From contig NZ_CABPSB010000006.1 of NCBI RefSeq assembly GCF_902459655.1, forward strand, positions 62,001-126,000: a stretch of DNA of 64,000 bases, read 5' to 3'. Shown one piece after another: positions 17,536 to 26,630 of the stretch. The position numbers and the translations under genes were made by a program. The notes beneath the pieces were generated by a model. That model was not told the DNA's origin. It ran no database searches and was given only the letters and a program-made list of their open reading frames with translations. Position 1 is the first letter of the stretch. Each line of letters begins with the position of its first letter. Source of the DNA: Pandoraea anhela. Its GTDB lineage: Bacteria; Pseudomonadota; Gammaproteobacteria; Burkholderiales; Burkholderiaceae.

Positions 17536-19581
17536 TCACCATAATTGGGCGCCTGTCGTCCAAACGCCGTAAGCTCGCCGCCCCTGATCGATGAGCGCCG
17601 GGTGGGCCTGTTTGGCGTAAGCGTAATCCGGCGGATTGGCGTAGATCAGCTTGTAATCTTCGCCATCGGATATGTAGAGATATTCAGGCGCTCCGGCAGA
17701 AGCCGGCTGCATCGTAATGGGCCGCGCCATGTATTCAGGAAACAGTCCTGGAATATCTCCATGCACCGCCGCCGGTATGATTTTGTCGCCCATGAGCTGC
17801 TGATATGGCGTTCCGTTGGCTGCCGGAGGGACTTGCGCCGGAAATGCGCCGTGCTCCGACTTGTACCGCGCAAGCTGCTTTGCGATGTCGTACATCTCAC
17901 GAATGCGGTCTTTCGCCTGAATTCGCTCGTATGACAGCGAAATCATCGTGAATCGCTCGGCGCCGCGTCGCCAGTTCTCACCTCGCAAATACATCATGAC
18001 CACGTCCAGCACATCTACCGTCTTGGTTCTTCGGGGACTATTGTTCACCGTGATGATGGCGTGCGGCTTTCTGAAGTCGTAGTCGGCGATATTGAAGCGC
18101 TGGCGCAGGTAGGTGTTCCAAAGCAATGGCACGCCCGGCCCCCAATCGGCATACTCGGCGGCCGAAACACCGAATCGGTCCCGCGTGCCGTACACCGTGA
18201 TCAGATAGCCGGTGTACTCGTAATTCCAGATCATCCGGTTACCGATTCGCGTCCCAGCCGACTGATCGTAGAACACAAAGGTACGCGTGTCCTTGAGCTC
18301 CGACTCGTGCGCCTTGACGAATTCCATGATCGCGGTCTGACGGAAAAAATCGCGCCATAGCAGGGATCCCACATTGACCGCTGCGCCGAGCGACGACCCA
18401 ACGACATAAGCGACGAGCAGATTGCGGCCGAAAAGGCGCCACACACGCCATTTGCCGAATGCCAGATCGATCAGGTTGATGAACGAGAGGATCAGCAGGA
18501 CGACAGCGGCGACGCCCGGCAGGATATGCCGGCTTTCGTAAAAACTCTTCAGGTCCGGCGTTTTGCCGACCACGATGTAAGGATAAGTGGCCGCAGCAAA
18601 AAACAGCATGCCCAGCCCGAATTGACAGGCCACGAACTTCAGCGAGCGGCGCTCCTGTGAACGCGGCAACAACTGAAGCAAAACAAACGCGATGACCGTC
18701 CCGCCGATAATCAACGGCGCAGGCGTATGCGAAGCGAAATAGTCGCGCACTACCGGTACGACGAGCGTGAACGATTTGACGATCGCACCGAACAAGTGAC
18801 CGCGAGCGATCTCGTTGTAGCTGTCGTACAACGGCGACTGCACCCGGGTGATTCGCACCACCATGAAAATGAATGGCAGGGCAATCAGCAACGCGTGTCG
18901 CAGCACAAATGCCAGGAAATGCGGCCAATAGCGATTGGCAAAGCCGATCAGCCGGCGTTTGGCCCACGTCAACGTCCAAGCGTCATCGGCAATGATCGGC
19001 TCGGGAACGGCCACTCGCCACCCCCGTCGATCTTCATAAAGCAGGAACGCGAACAACAGCGCGTAAAGGAGCAGTAGCGAATTGAGATAAAACGAGAAGA
19101 AGAAAAACGGAACGCTGAAGAGAATTGCCCGACGACGATCGTTATTCGCGACAAACACCGCAGCGCCGATCCAGAATGACGCAATGTAGACGTTATAGAA
19201 CGCGACGCTCGTCAAAAACCGGATCAACGCCACGTGGGCTGCGCAATAGAGCAGGAACAGCTCGAACGCCTCGGTGCCGCTCAGGCGTTTGCGACGATAC
19301 AGCACATACGCAAAAGCGGCGCCCGATATTACCCACGCGACCAGAGCGATTCCTCGCATCGCCAGCGAGGGCGATGGTAATGCATTGATAAAGCTCGTTA
19401 CGTAACCGCCCCACCAGATACCAAGCTCTTTGCCGATTCGAATCGTCTCGGTCGAGTTCTTAAAGATCCAAACCCAGTCGTCCCAGAAATATCCGGGATT
19501 GCATAAGATAAGGGCCGTCCCGCCGAGTATCGCGAACAACGCGATAGGGAGGCGTCTGATCCATAGATTCGCCTGATTCAT
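17536..19581 (-). CDS. Polytopic membrane protein, GT-C-like, with periplasmic C-terminal domain
   Basis: I do not recognise a named family. The 681-residue protein has about 10-12 membrane helices (residues about 10-430), with an acidic FWDDW motif in the first periplasmic loop like the catalytic acidic pair of GT-C glycosyltransferases. A soluble region of about 250 residues follows, ending in a small domain (about 585-681) with a HGAFPAQ start, YLYISDGEDYKLIY and YGVWTTG. The same plan and matching motifs occur in the protein at 40296-42299, so the two are paralogues. The pseudopilin-like tail is reminiscent of GspG-type domains. A role as GtrC-like periplasmic glycosyltransferase or O-antigen polymerase fits the position between neuB and the PtmE-like gene. 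Confidence 0.7.
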   Translation of the reverse strand: MNQANLWIRRLPIALFAILGGTALILCNPGYFWDDWVWIFKNSTETIRIGKELGIWWGGYVTSFINALPSPSLAMRGIALVAWVISGAAFAYVLYRRKRLSGTEAFELFLLYCAAHVALIRFLTSVAFYNVYIASFWIGAAVFVANNDRRRAILFSVPFFFFSFYLNSLLLLYALLFAFLLYEDRRGWRVAVPEPIIADDAWTLTWAKRRLIGFANRYWPHFLAFVLRHALLIALPFIFMVVRITRVQSPLYDSYNEIARGHLFGAIVKSFTLVVPVVRDYFASHTPAPLIIGGTVIAFVLLQLLPRSQERRSLKFVACQFGLGMLFFAAATYPYIVVGKTPDLKSFYESRHILPGVAAVVLLILSFINLIDLAFGKWRVWRLFGRNLLVAYVVGSSLGAAVNVGSLLWRDFFRQTAIMEFVKAHESELKDTRTFVFYDQSAGTRIGNRMIWNYEYTGYLITVYGTRDRFGVSAAEYADWGPGVPLLWNTYLRQRFNIADYDFRKPHAIITVNNSPRRTKTVDVLDVVMMYLRGENWRRGAERFTMISLSYERIQAKDRIREMYDIAKQLARYKSEHGAFPAQVPPAANGTPYQQLMGDKIIPAAVHGDIPGLFPEYMARPITMQPASAGAPEYLYISDGEDYKLIYANPPDYAYAKQAHPALIDQGRRAYGVWTTGAQLW

Positions 19582-19618
19582 TCGACTACTTCCTCGATTA
19601 CTTCGCGCCTACATAAGT

Positions 19619-19659
19619 GAGCCACGCCACGCCTGCTGGGAACAGGCGTGGCGTGGCTC
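19619..19659 (-). terminator. 17-bp perfect stem-loop after neuB
   Basis: Arms 19619-19635 and 19643-19659 are perfectly complementary over 17 bp (GAGCCACGCCACGCCTG and its complement) with a 7-nt loop. It lies between the neuB stop (19673) and the start of the polytopic protein gene (19581). No U-run follows on the minus strand, so it may be a partial terminator, an RNA-processing or stability hairpin, or a Rho-related pause. Confidence 0.5.
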
Positions 19660-19672
19660 GTGCATCTTCCAA

Positions 19673-20685
19673 TTAAATTGTTTCGTCCTGGGCGTAGTCG
19701 CGCGCAGCCGGTTGACCGATCAACGAATCCCAGCGGGCCGGTGAAATGCCGTTGCCCGGCCGCCGAATAGACAGGTTTTGTTCGGAAAAAACCTCGCCTT
19801 TCGCAATCGGGCGTGCCGCAACGATGCTCTTTCGTGCGATCTGCCGATTCGGCAATTCAGAAGCCGTCGGGCGTTTTCGGCCATCGCCAAGCGCCACGCC
19901 AACGCGCCGGATCGCGCGCACCATGGCCGTTAATTCGTCTGGTTCGAGACTGGCCTTGTGATCCGGCCCTTCCATGGAGCGATCGAGCGTGAAGTGCTTC
20001 TCGATGACCTGAGCGCCTAATGCAACTGCGGCGATCGGAATTTCGATGCCCTCGGAATGGTCCGAATAGCCGAATGTCGCCCCCGGAAAGGCCGCAGCAA
20101 TCGTCTGCATGGCGCGAAGGTTGATCTCTTCAGCAGGCGCGGGATACTCCGTCGTGCAATGCAGCAGCGTGAGCTTGTCGATCGGCACACCAGCCTTCTC
20201 GCATGCCTCCACCGCTTCCTCGATCTCCCCAAGCGTCGCCATTCCCGACGACAGAATGATCGGCAATCCCATCGTCGCCAGTTCGCGCAAAAACGGGATG
20301 TTCGTCAAATCCCCCGACGACACTTTGAATGCCGTCACGCCGAGAGTTGCAAGAAATCGCGCGGACTCGATATCGAATGGCGTCGATAAAAAGCCGATGC
20401 GCTTCGATTTCGCATAAGCGGCCAGATCGCGGAAAGCGTCCTCATCGAGTTCGAGCTTCTTGAGCATCTCGAACTGGCTTTCGGAATGGCCTGTGGTTCG
20501 CTTTTGATAATCGGCTTTCTGCGCCGTGCGAGTCACGAGGGCTTCCGTGCGAAACGTCTGGAACTTGACGAAGTCAGCATCGGCCTGCGCCGCTACGTCG
20601 ACGAGTCGACGAGTCGACGAGCCAGATCCAGTGAACCGTTGTGATTCACACCGGCTTCGGCGATCACTATGCAACGCTCGCTCAT
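19673..20685 (-). pseudogene. neuB: NeuB/LegI-type nonulosonate synthase, frame interrupted by 8-bp repeat
   Basis: From ATG 20685 (preceded by AAGGA) the protein begins MSERCIVIAEAGVNHNGSL, the conserved NeuB start, and reads to LARRLVD before a stop. From about 20596 onward the rest of a normal NeuB continues in another frame (VAAQADADFVKFQTF, FLSTPFD, FKVSSGDLTN, LHCTTEYPAP, GYSDHSEG, EKHFTLDRSMEGPDH, then a C-terminal SAF/antifreeze-like domain). The region spans 1,013 bp; deleting one of three 8-bp repeats at 20597-20620 leaves 1,005 bp, a clean 334-residue gene. The family condenses phosphoenolpyruvate with ManNAc-like sugars. All catalytic blocks are intact, so this is either phase variation, a recent mutation or a sequencing error rather than an old pseudogene. 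Confidence 0.88.
20597..20620. repeat. Three tandem copies of an 8-bp unit inside neuB
   Basis: The plus strand reads GTCGACGA three times without mismatch (20597-20604, 20605-20612, 20613-20620). Two copies would keep neuB in frame; three copies shift it by +8. The unit contains the GTCGAC palindrome, a substrate for slipped-strand mispairing. Confidence 0.95.
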
Positions 20686-20767
20686 GTCAAGCATCCTTCT
20701 GATTTTTTAGGGCGTTCGGTAATGAGGGCAACGCCATAGGTTATACCGACGGCGTTGCGCATTCGTG

Positions 20768-22543
20768 TCAAAGGGCTTGCGCGAGACGGCGATTTTCTTC
20801 GATCTCTTCGGCCGGCAGGAACGGGAACATATCGTCGAGCGGTTTCGATTCGATCTTGCCTTCGGCATTCTTGAACGACGTGGCCTTCGGCGAAATCCAC
20901 TGCTCCGGCGAAACCATTACTTCACATAGCACCGGGGCGTCGGTGTTCACCACCTCAGCAAGCGAGTCGCGCAATGTCGAATGCTGACTGACCTTCACGT
21001 AGCCCAATCCAAACGCCTTGGCCAGCGCCTCGAAATCGGGATTGTAGACGTTGGAGCTGGGCCCGCTACCCACAAAGCGACCTTCGAAGAAGTTGTTCTG
21101 CGTGGCCTTGATCGAACCGTAGCCATCGTTGTTGAACACGAAGACTTTGACCGGAAGCTTGTTGGCGCCAATGGTCAGCAGTTCCTGCGCGTTGAGCATG
21201 AGGCTGCCGTCTCCGGTGATGCACAGTGTGCGTTTGCCAGTGGCGTAATGCGCCCCCACGGCCGTCGGCAAATCCCAACCCATGGAGCCCCAGTTACCGT
21301 TCAGTGCGGCGCGCTGGTGCTTCTTGATCTTGTAGGCCTGATAGAAGCTCACACAATCGAGGCCGTTGCCGGTCACGACCACATCGCCTTCGGCCGCGAC
21401 ATCCGAAAGCGTGTCCATGAACACGTAGGAGTTGATGAACTCGCCATCGACACGCGGGTCGTCGGTGACCATGGGATAACGAGTCTTCCAGGTCGTGCAC
21501 AAATCGAGCCACGGACGATGCGCTCCTTCGTACTCGCGCAGCGCACCCAGCAAGCCCGGCACGAAATCGCGCAAATCGGCCAGAATCGGCAAATCCGCCT
21601 TCAACGGGTGCCCTTCAAGCTGACCCGCGTCGACATCCACGAAAATCTTCTTTGCACCAACAGCGAATTTCTTGGTTTCGAACCCTGTTTTCGCGACACA
21701 GAAACCCACGCCAAGACCGAGAATCAGATCCGAATTTTGCAGGATGATGTTCGCGTGACGTTGGCCGGCGGTGCCGAACACCCCGAAGGAATATTCGTTG
21801 TCCCACTCGAGCAGATCTTTGCCGGTATAAGGGATCAACGTAGGAATTTCGAGCTTGTTGACGAGGTCGAGCACCGCTTCATGCATGCCGGACAGTCGCA
21901 CGCCATTGCCCAGAACCAGTACCGGCCGCTTCGCGCTCTTCAGCGACGCCAGAATTTCCGGCAGATGCAACGCGGCCTGATCCGGCGTCTCCGATTCGCC
22001 CGTCCAATGCGGGAGCGAGTCCCAATCGACTTCAGCCGACTGCATATCAAGCGGCAACTCGAGCCACACCGGCCCCGGACGCCCCGACTTGGCGATGTGA
22101 TAGGCCTTTTCCAGTTCGCTCAGGATCGTGTTCGGGTCGCGCAGCGACACGGCATATTTGGTGACCGGCTTGACCATCTCGAGGACGTTGCCCTCCTGCG
22201 GGCCAACCTGACGCACCTTCGTGTAATCCGCAACCAGGTTGGAGCGCACCTGGCCCGAGACGATCAGCATGGGCACGGAGTCGTACCAGGCGCCGACCAC
22301 GCCGGCCAGTGCATTCACCGCGCCGGGACCGAACGTCGCGAAGCAAACCCCGAAACCGTTCATCCGCGCGTAACCGTCCGCGGCAATTGCACACGCCTGC
22401 TCGTGATAGTTGCACACGTAGCCCAGTTTTTCGCTTTTACCCAGCGCGTCGAGAAGGTACATGATGCCGCCGCCGGACAGCATGAAAACTTTACCGATAC
22501 CGCGCTCTTCGAGAAAACGGATAACAACGTCAGATACGTTCAT
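20768..22543 (-). CDS. Thiamine diphosphate-dependent enzyme, acetolactate synthase-like
   Basis: The 591-residue protein has the three domains of the ALS/POX family. The catalytic glutamate lies in CNYHEQACAIAADGYAR (about residues 44-60), the middle domain starts near LKSAKRPVLVLGNGV, and the ThDP/Mg motif is GDGSLMLNAQELLTIG ending in VFNN (about 420-445). It is distinct from housekeeping acetolactate synthase. In O-antigen loci such enzymes can be carboligases; YerE, which adds a two-carbon branch to a CDP-3,6-dideoxyhexulose, is the named example and the CDP-glucose genes rfbFGH lie upstream here. A role in the adjoining nonulosonate pathway is the alternative. It is 82 bp upstream of neuB. 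Confidence 0.85.
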   Translation of the reverse strand: MNVSDVVIRFLEERGIGKVFMLSGGGIMYLLDALGKSEKLGYVCNYHEQACAIAADGYARMNGFGVCFATFGPGAVNALAGVVGAWYDSVPMLIVSGQVRSNLVADYTKVRQVGPQEGNVLEMVKPVTKYAVSLRDPNTILSELEKAYHIAKSGRPGPVWLELPLDMQSAEVDWDSLPHWTGESETPDQAALHLPEILASLKSAKRPVLVLGNGVRLSGMHEAVLDLVNKLEIPTLIPYTGKDLLEWDNEYSFGVFGTAGQRHANIILQNSDLILGLGVGFCVAKTGFETKKFAVGAKKIFVDVDAGQLEGHPLKADLPILADLRDFVPGLLGALREYEGAHRPWLDLCTTWKTRYPMVTDDPRVDGEFINSYVFMDTLSDVAAEGDVVVTGNGLDCVSFYQAYKIKKHQRAALNGNWGSMGWDLPTAVGAHYATGKRTLCITGDGSLMLNAQELLTIGANKLPVKVFVFNNDGYGSIKATQNNFFEGRFVGSGPSSNVYNPDFEALAKAFGLGYVKVSQHSTLRDSLAEVVNTDAPVLCEVMVSPEQWISPKATSFKNAEGKIESKPLDDMFPFLPAEEIEENRRLAQAL

Positions 22544-22590
22544 AACCAGCTCTTAAGGGTGTTGGGGGGTGACAATACTTGCCGAAAAAA

Positions 22591-23205
22591 TTAGCGCGAA
22601 AAATAGTCGCCATCCGCGACATCGGTGTCGACCACCACGCCGGCCGCGATCAGCGCGTTATTACCGACCTTGACGCCGGGCAACAACGTGGCGCCCGCGC
22701 CAACGAACGAACCTTCGCCCACCGCAGCACCGCCGCACAGCGCGACCATTGGGGCAATGAAACAGTGCGCGCCGACAACGCAATCGTGGTCGATACTCGC
22801 TGCCGTGTTGATGACCGTGCCCGTACCGATTTTGGCGTGCGGCTGAAGGATCGCACCCGCCATGATCTGGCATCCCTGCGCGAGTTCGACTTCCGCGCCG
22901 ACGATTGCCGACGGATGCAGCACAGACACGAAGGCGAAGCCCTTGGCCGACCACAGGTCGAACAACTTGCGGTTCACGCGGCTTTTGACCGTGGCGCCCA
23001 CACCGTTGGCAAGCCGGGCCTCATTCGGGTCCAGCTTATCCATCCATTCGTCCCCGCCAATCACGGGCACACCTAGCACGCGTGTTCCAACTTCCAGCCG
23101 GGGATCGATCAAACCGTCAATCGTTGCGCCGCCTGCGCGAAGCGAATCGATCACGACCTTTGCGTGACCACCACCGCCCAGCACATAGAGTTTCGAGTTC
23201 GTCAT
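22591..23205 (-). CDS. NeuD-family sugar O/N-acyltransferase (LegH/PglD-like)
   Basis: The 204-residue protein has the N-terminal Rossmann-like LYVLGGGGHAKVVIDSL and a left-handed beta-helix of hexapeptide repeats from about residue 95 (HPSAIVGAEVELAQGCQIMAGA..., TGTVINTAASIDHDCVVGAHCFIAP). The probable catalytic histidine is in the IDHDC segment. Relatives acetylate UDP-4-amino sugars (PglD, LegH) or sialic acid (NeuD) with acetyl-CoA. It lies 25 bp after the neuC-like gene and 47 bp before the ThDP enzyme. With a LegC-type aminotransferase nearby, N-acetylation of the 4-amino intermediate is the likeliest role. Confidence 0.87.
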   Translation of the reverse strand: MTNSKLYVLGGGGHAKVVIDSLRAGGATIDGLIDPRLEVGTRVLGVPVIGGDEWMDKLDPNEARLANGVGATVKSRVNRKLFDLWSAKGFAFVSVLHPSAIVGAEVELAQGCQIMAGAILQPHAKIGTGTVINTAASIDHDCVVGAHCFIAPMVALCGGAAVGEGSFVGAGATLLPGVKVGNNALIAAGVVVDTDVADGDYFSR

Positions 23206-23230
23206 ACTGCGTTCATCGCCATCGCGGCAA

Positions 23231-24403
23231 TCAAAGGTGAAAATCGAAAAATTTCTTCATCAGGATGTTCGACAGATCGCAGGTTTTGAGCACCTGCTTG
23301 ATCTGCGGGGCCGCCTGTCCCTGACCGTAAAGCGACACGTTCGCCGGCAGTGCCGTACGGAACTGCGCAGACAGCGCACGATTGATGGCCGCCACGATCG
23401 ATTCGGCATCGTCCGCGCAGTCGATGACCGAGGCCGCCTTGAGACGTCCGCGTTGCCGATCGCCAATATTCACCGTCGGCACACGCAGGGCCGGTGCCTC
23501 GATCAATCCGCTCGACGAATTCCCGATGACCACATCAGTGATTTGGAGCAGCCCCAGATAACGTTGCTGCCCGAGCGAGTCGAAGAATCGGGCACGCTGA
23601 GGATTCGCAGCCGTGAACGCCCGGATAACGCGCGCGATCGCCGAATTGCCGGGGTCGGCGTTGACGCCGGTGAATACAATATTAGCGTTCGGGAAGCGTT
23701 CGAGCGCGGCAATCAAGGCGTTTGCCGCAATCGCGGGGTCCTGTGCGTTGAGCGTGACCGGGTGATAGGTCACCGCAAAAACCGGCGCATCGAGCGGGAG
23801 GCCGGTGTGCTGCATCAGTGCCGCACGGTCGGGCAACGTCGTACGCGTCAGATGATCAAGTCCCGGCGCACCGAAGTTGAACACGGCGGCGGGGTTCTCG
23901 CCGAGTTGCAGGACGCGGCGACGATAGTCGTCGGCGGCCACGAAGTGGAGGTGCGAGAGCTTCGTCACCGCATGGCGGATCGATTCGTCCATCGCACCTT
24001 CGCTGGTCTCGCCGCCATGAATGTGCGCCACCGGAATTTTCATCAGTAACGCCACCTGCGCCGCTGCGAGCTCCTCGTAGCGATCGCCCAGCAGCACGAT
24101 CAGGTCCGGCGCCAGACGCTCATAAGCATCGGCCAGCCCGATGACGGCAAGCCCCGTCGATTTGGACGTGGCAACCCCAGAGTCGCCGGACAGCTGCATG
24201 TCGACCCGTGCGTCGATCGGAAAACCATCGCGCTCGATCACGTCCACCGTCCGACCCCATGCATTGCAAAGATGGGCCCCCGTGACGATCACCTGCAACT
24301 CCAGGTCGGGGTCCGCCTGAACCTCGCGCATCACCCAATACAGATGGCCATAGTCCGCACGCGTGCCCGTGACGAAACAGATCCGACGGCGCGTATGACT
24401 CAT
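23231..24403 (-). CDS. neuC: Hydrolysing nucleotide-sugar 2-epimerase, NeuC/LegG-like
   Basis: The start ATG at 24403 overlaps the stop of the aminotransferase gene (ATGA). The 390-residue GT-B-like protein has the family signatures RRICFVTGTRADYGHL, LIVLLGDRYEELAAAQVALL, PVAHIHGGETSEGAMDES, HPVTL and the C-terminal IGNSSSGLIEAP nucleotide site. Relatives release ManNAc, or its 2,4-diacetamido-6-deoxy analogue (LegG), from the UDP- or GDP-sugar. Together with the LegC-, NeuD- and NeuB-like genes it forms the core of a nonulosonic acid pathway. Confidence 0.9.
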   Translation of the reverse strand: MSHTRRRICFVTGTRADYGHLYWVMREVQADPDLELQVIVTGAHLCNAWGRTVDVIERDGFPIDARVDMQLSGDSGVATSKSTGLAVIGLADAYERLAPDLIVLLGDRYEELAAAQVALLMKIPVAHIHGGETSEGAMDESIRHAVTKLSHLHFVAADDYRRRVLQLGENPAAVFNFGAPGLDHLTRTTLPDRAALMQHTGLPLDAPVFAVTYHPVTLNAQDPAIAANALIAALERFPNANIVFTGVNADPGNSAIARVIRAFTAANPQRARFFDSLGQQRYLGLLQITDVVIGNSSSGLIEAPALRVPTVNIGDRQRGRLKAASVIDCADDAESIVAAINRALSAQFRTALPANVSLYGQGQAAPQIKQVLKTCDLSNILMKKFFDFHL

Positions 24404-25545
24404 GAGCCGGCAATCTCTCGACGAACGGCAGCAACGACTTCGGACAATTGTGCCTCGGTGATCGATGTCGAGCACGGCAATGTCACGATCCGTTCCCAGA
24501 TGCTTTCGCTCACGCGAAAATCGCCACGTGGCGCATCCGCAAATGGCGCCTGATAGTGCAACGGCTTCCAGAACGGACGCGCGTCGATACCCGCCTCACG
24601 CAGCGCCGCACGAAGCGACACGGAGTCGCCCGACTTCAGAATGAAACCCGAGAACCAGCAAGCGCTCTGAGCGAACTCCGGCGCCGGGAACGGCAGCGCT
24701 TGCGGCAGATCCTTGAACGCCTCATCGTAAAAACGTGCGATCGCACGCTTTTTCGCCACGAAAGTGTCCAGCAACTCCATCTGCGCGCAGCCGACGGCCG
24801 CCTGCAAATTGGTCATCCGGTAATTGAACCCGACACGATCGTGATCGTAGTCGGCACCGACTCGCGCCGTCGTTGTAAGGTGACGAACCAGATCGACGAG
24901 CTTCTTGTCGTTGCCCGAAATCGCACCGCCACCGCCGGCCGTAACGGTCTTATTGCCGTTAAACGAGAACATGGTCAGATCGGCGCCCATGTCGCCAAGC
25001 TCACGCCCCTTGTACTTCGCCCCCAGACCGGCCGCCGCATCGGCGACCACGGGCACGCCGTGCTGACGCGCGGTGGCAACAATCGGGTCCATATCGGCGG
25101 GCATGCCGAGCGTATAGACGGGCACGATGGCGGCCACGCGCTTGCCCGTGGCGATATGCACCGGCAAACCGTCGGCACCCGGCTTCGTCTCCCGTTCGAG
25201 TGCATTTTTCAGCGCTACCGGATCGAGTGTCCACGAATGGGCATCGATGTCGAGCAACCAGGGCTGCGCATGCGCATGCGCGACGGCATTCGCCGTTGCG
25301 ATGAAGCTCAGTCCCGGCACCACCACGAGATCGCCGGGCTTGACGCCGACAGCCACGAGCGCCGCATGCAGGCCCGTGGTGCCGGCCGACGTAGCGACCG
25401 TGTAAGCGTAGCCGGACGCCTCGGTGATCTGTTGCTCGAAGCGGGTGACAAAGGGGCCGACCGTCGAGACGAACGTGCTATCGATGCACTCGTTCAGATA
25501 TTCGCGCTCTTTGCCCGCGAGATTGGGGATGGCTAACGGAATCAT
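24400..25545 (-). CDS. LegC-family sugar aminotransferase (DegT/DnrJ/EryC1)
   Basis: The 381-residue PLP enzyme begins IPLAIPNLAGKEREYLNECID and has STVGPFVTRFE, the characteristic opening of LegC. The PLP lysine is K199 in FSFNGNKTVTAGGGG, with the ring-binding D169 in VVADAAAGLG. LegC transaminates a 4-keto-6-deoxy-GlcNAc nucleotide to the 4-amino sugar during legionaminic acid synthesis. It overlaps its upstream SDR neighbour and its downstream neuC-like neighbour by 4 bp each, so the three are translationally coupled. Confidence 0.88.
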   Translation of the reverse strand: MIPLAIPNLAGKEREYLNECIDSTFVSTVGPFVTRFEQQITEASGYAYTVATSAGTTGLHAALVAVGVKPGDLVVVPGLSFIATANAVAHAHAQPWLLDIDAHSWTLDPVALKNALERETKPGADGLPVHIATGKRVAAIVPVYTLGMPADMDPIVATARQHGVPVVADAAAGLGAKYKGRELGDMGADLTMFSFNGNKTVTAGGGGAISGNDKKLVDLVRHLTTTARVGADYDHDRVGFNYRMTNLQAAVGCAQMELLDTFVAKKRAIARFYDEAFKDLPQALPFPAPEFAQSACWFSGFILKSGDSVSLRAALREAGIDARPFWKPLHYQAPFADAPRGDFRVSESIWERIVTLPCSTSITEAQLSEVVAAVRREIAGS

Positions 25546-26531
25546 TGTGCAGTCTTCCCTTGACCTTCGAATACCGTATCGCGATACCAACGGTACGTCA
25601 GTGCGATACCTTCGTCCAGAGAGACGACACCCTGAACACCAGTGAGCTTGTCGAGCAAACGCGTACTCGGGCAACGACGTGCCGGCGAACCAGGCGTCGC
25701 GGCCTGCGGCACCAACGTCAATTTGCGGCCGACTGCCGAGACCACGGCGCTTGCGACCTCGCCGATGCTGACTTCGGGGGACTCGTTACCGATATTGACC
25801 GTCTGGCCGAGCGCGCTATCCGATTCGGTGAGTGCCCGAATCATCCGCACGGCATCGCTGACGTAGCAGAACGTGCGCTTGTGGTCGACACTGAAGACGT
25901 CGAGCGAATCACCGTCCTTGGACTTCCAGGCCTTGAAGAGCAGTTCGGGAATAACGTGCGACATGCCCATGCGCGGACCGTACACGTTGTGCAGACGCAC
26001 GTTGGTCACCGGCAGACCGCTCATGTTGCACATGGCCTCGCCGTACAGCTTGGAGAGCATGTAGCTAGTACGAGGCTGCTCCAGTGCCGTCAGCGCGATC
26101 GGCGTCGTTTCCGGCGTCGGGATCGGCATATCCATGTGAATCAGCGTGCCGGCGTACACCTCGGAAGTCGAGCTGAACAGCAAGCGCTTGAGTGCCTTCT
26201 GACGTCGCGCGAGGTTGATCACGTTTTCGGTCATGCGCACGTTGGCGGTCAGCACTTCGTAAGGACGTTGCAGCACGTGCACGACACCGATGATCGCCGC
26301 GAGGTGGTAGATGTGCGTGTAGTCGTCGTCCAAAGACTGCAACGTGGATTCATCGAGCAAATCCGCGTTGATGATCTTCACGCCATACTTGGTGACAGCG
26401 TTCTCGATGAACGGATCCTGAACACCACGCTTGAAATTGTCGAGAAGATGAACCGTGTGACCTTCCTCGCCCAAACTGTTGGCAAGGTGTCCACCCACGA
26501 AACCAACCCCGCCCGTAATCAAAACCTTCAC
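25542..26531 (-). CDS. NAD-dependent epimerase/dehydratase (extended SDR)
   Basis: The 329-residue protein has the Rossmann glycine motif ITGGVGFVGGHLANSL at residues about 5-20, HLAAI at about 77, SSTSEVYAG at about 120-128 and the catalytic Y-x3-K in TSYMLSK. The C-terminus has RTFCYVSDAV. It could be the 4,6-dehydratase feeding the LegC aminotransferase with which it overlaps by 4 bp. Its sequence looks more like UDP-glucose epimerase or UDP-xylose synthase type SDRs than LegB, so its substrate is open. It is about 100 bp downstream of the nucleotide-sugar dehydrogenase. Confidence 0.8.
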   Translation of the reverse strand: MKVLITGGVGFVGGHLANSLGEEGHTVHLLDNFKRGVQDPFIENAVTKYGVKIINADLLDESTLQSLDDDYTHIYHLAAIIGVVHVLQRPYEVLTANVRMTENVINLARRQKALKRLLFSSTSEVYAGTLIHMDMPIPTPETTPIALTALEQPRTSYMLSKLYGEAMCNMSGLPVTNVRLHNVYGPRMGMSHVIPELLFKAWKSKDGDSLDVFSVDHKRTFCYVSDAVRMIRALTESDSALGQTVNIGNESPEVSIGEVASAVVSAVGRKLTLVPQAATPGSPARRCPSTRLLDKLTGVQGVVSLDEGIALTYRWYRDTVFEGQGKTAQ

Positions 26532-26630
26532 GTTTCACTCCTGTTTGTTTGTGTGTCGGCGCGTTCGTCGCGCCGTCGGTGTACTCGCCGTTGCCGGGAT
26601 CATCAGGCCCCGCCCGCGCCCCGACAGACC

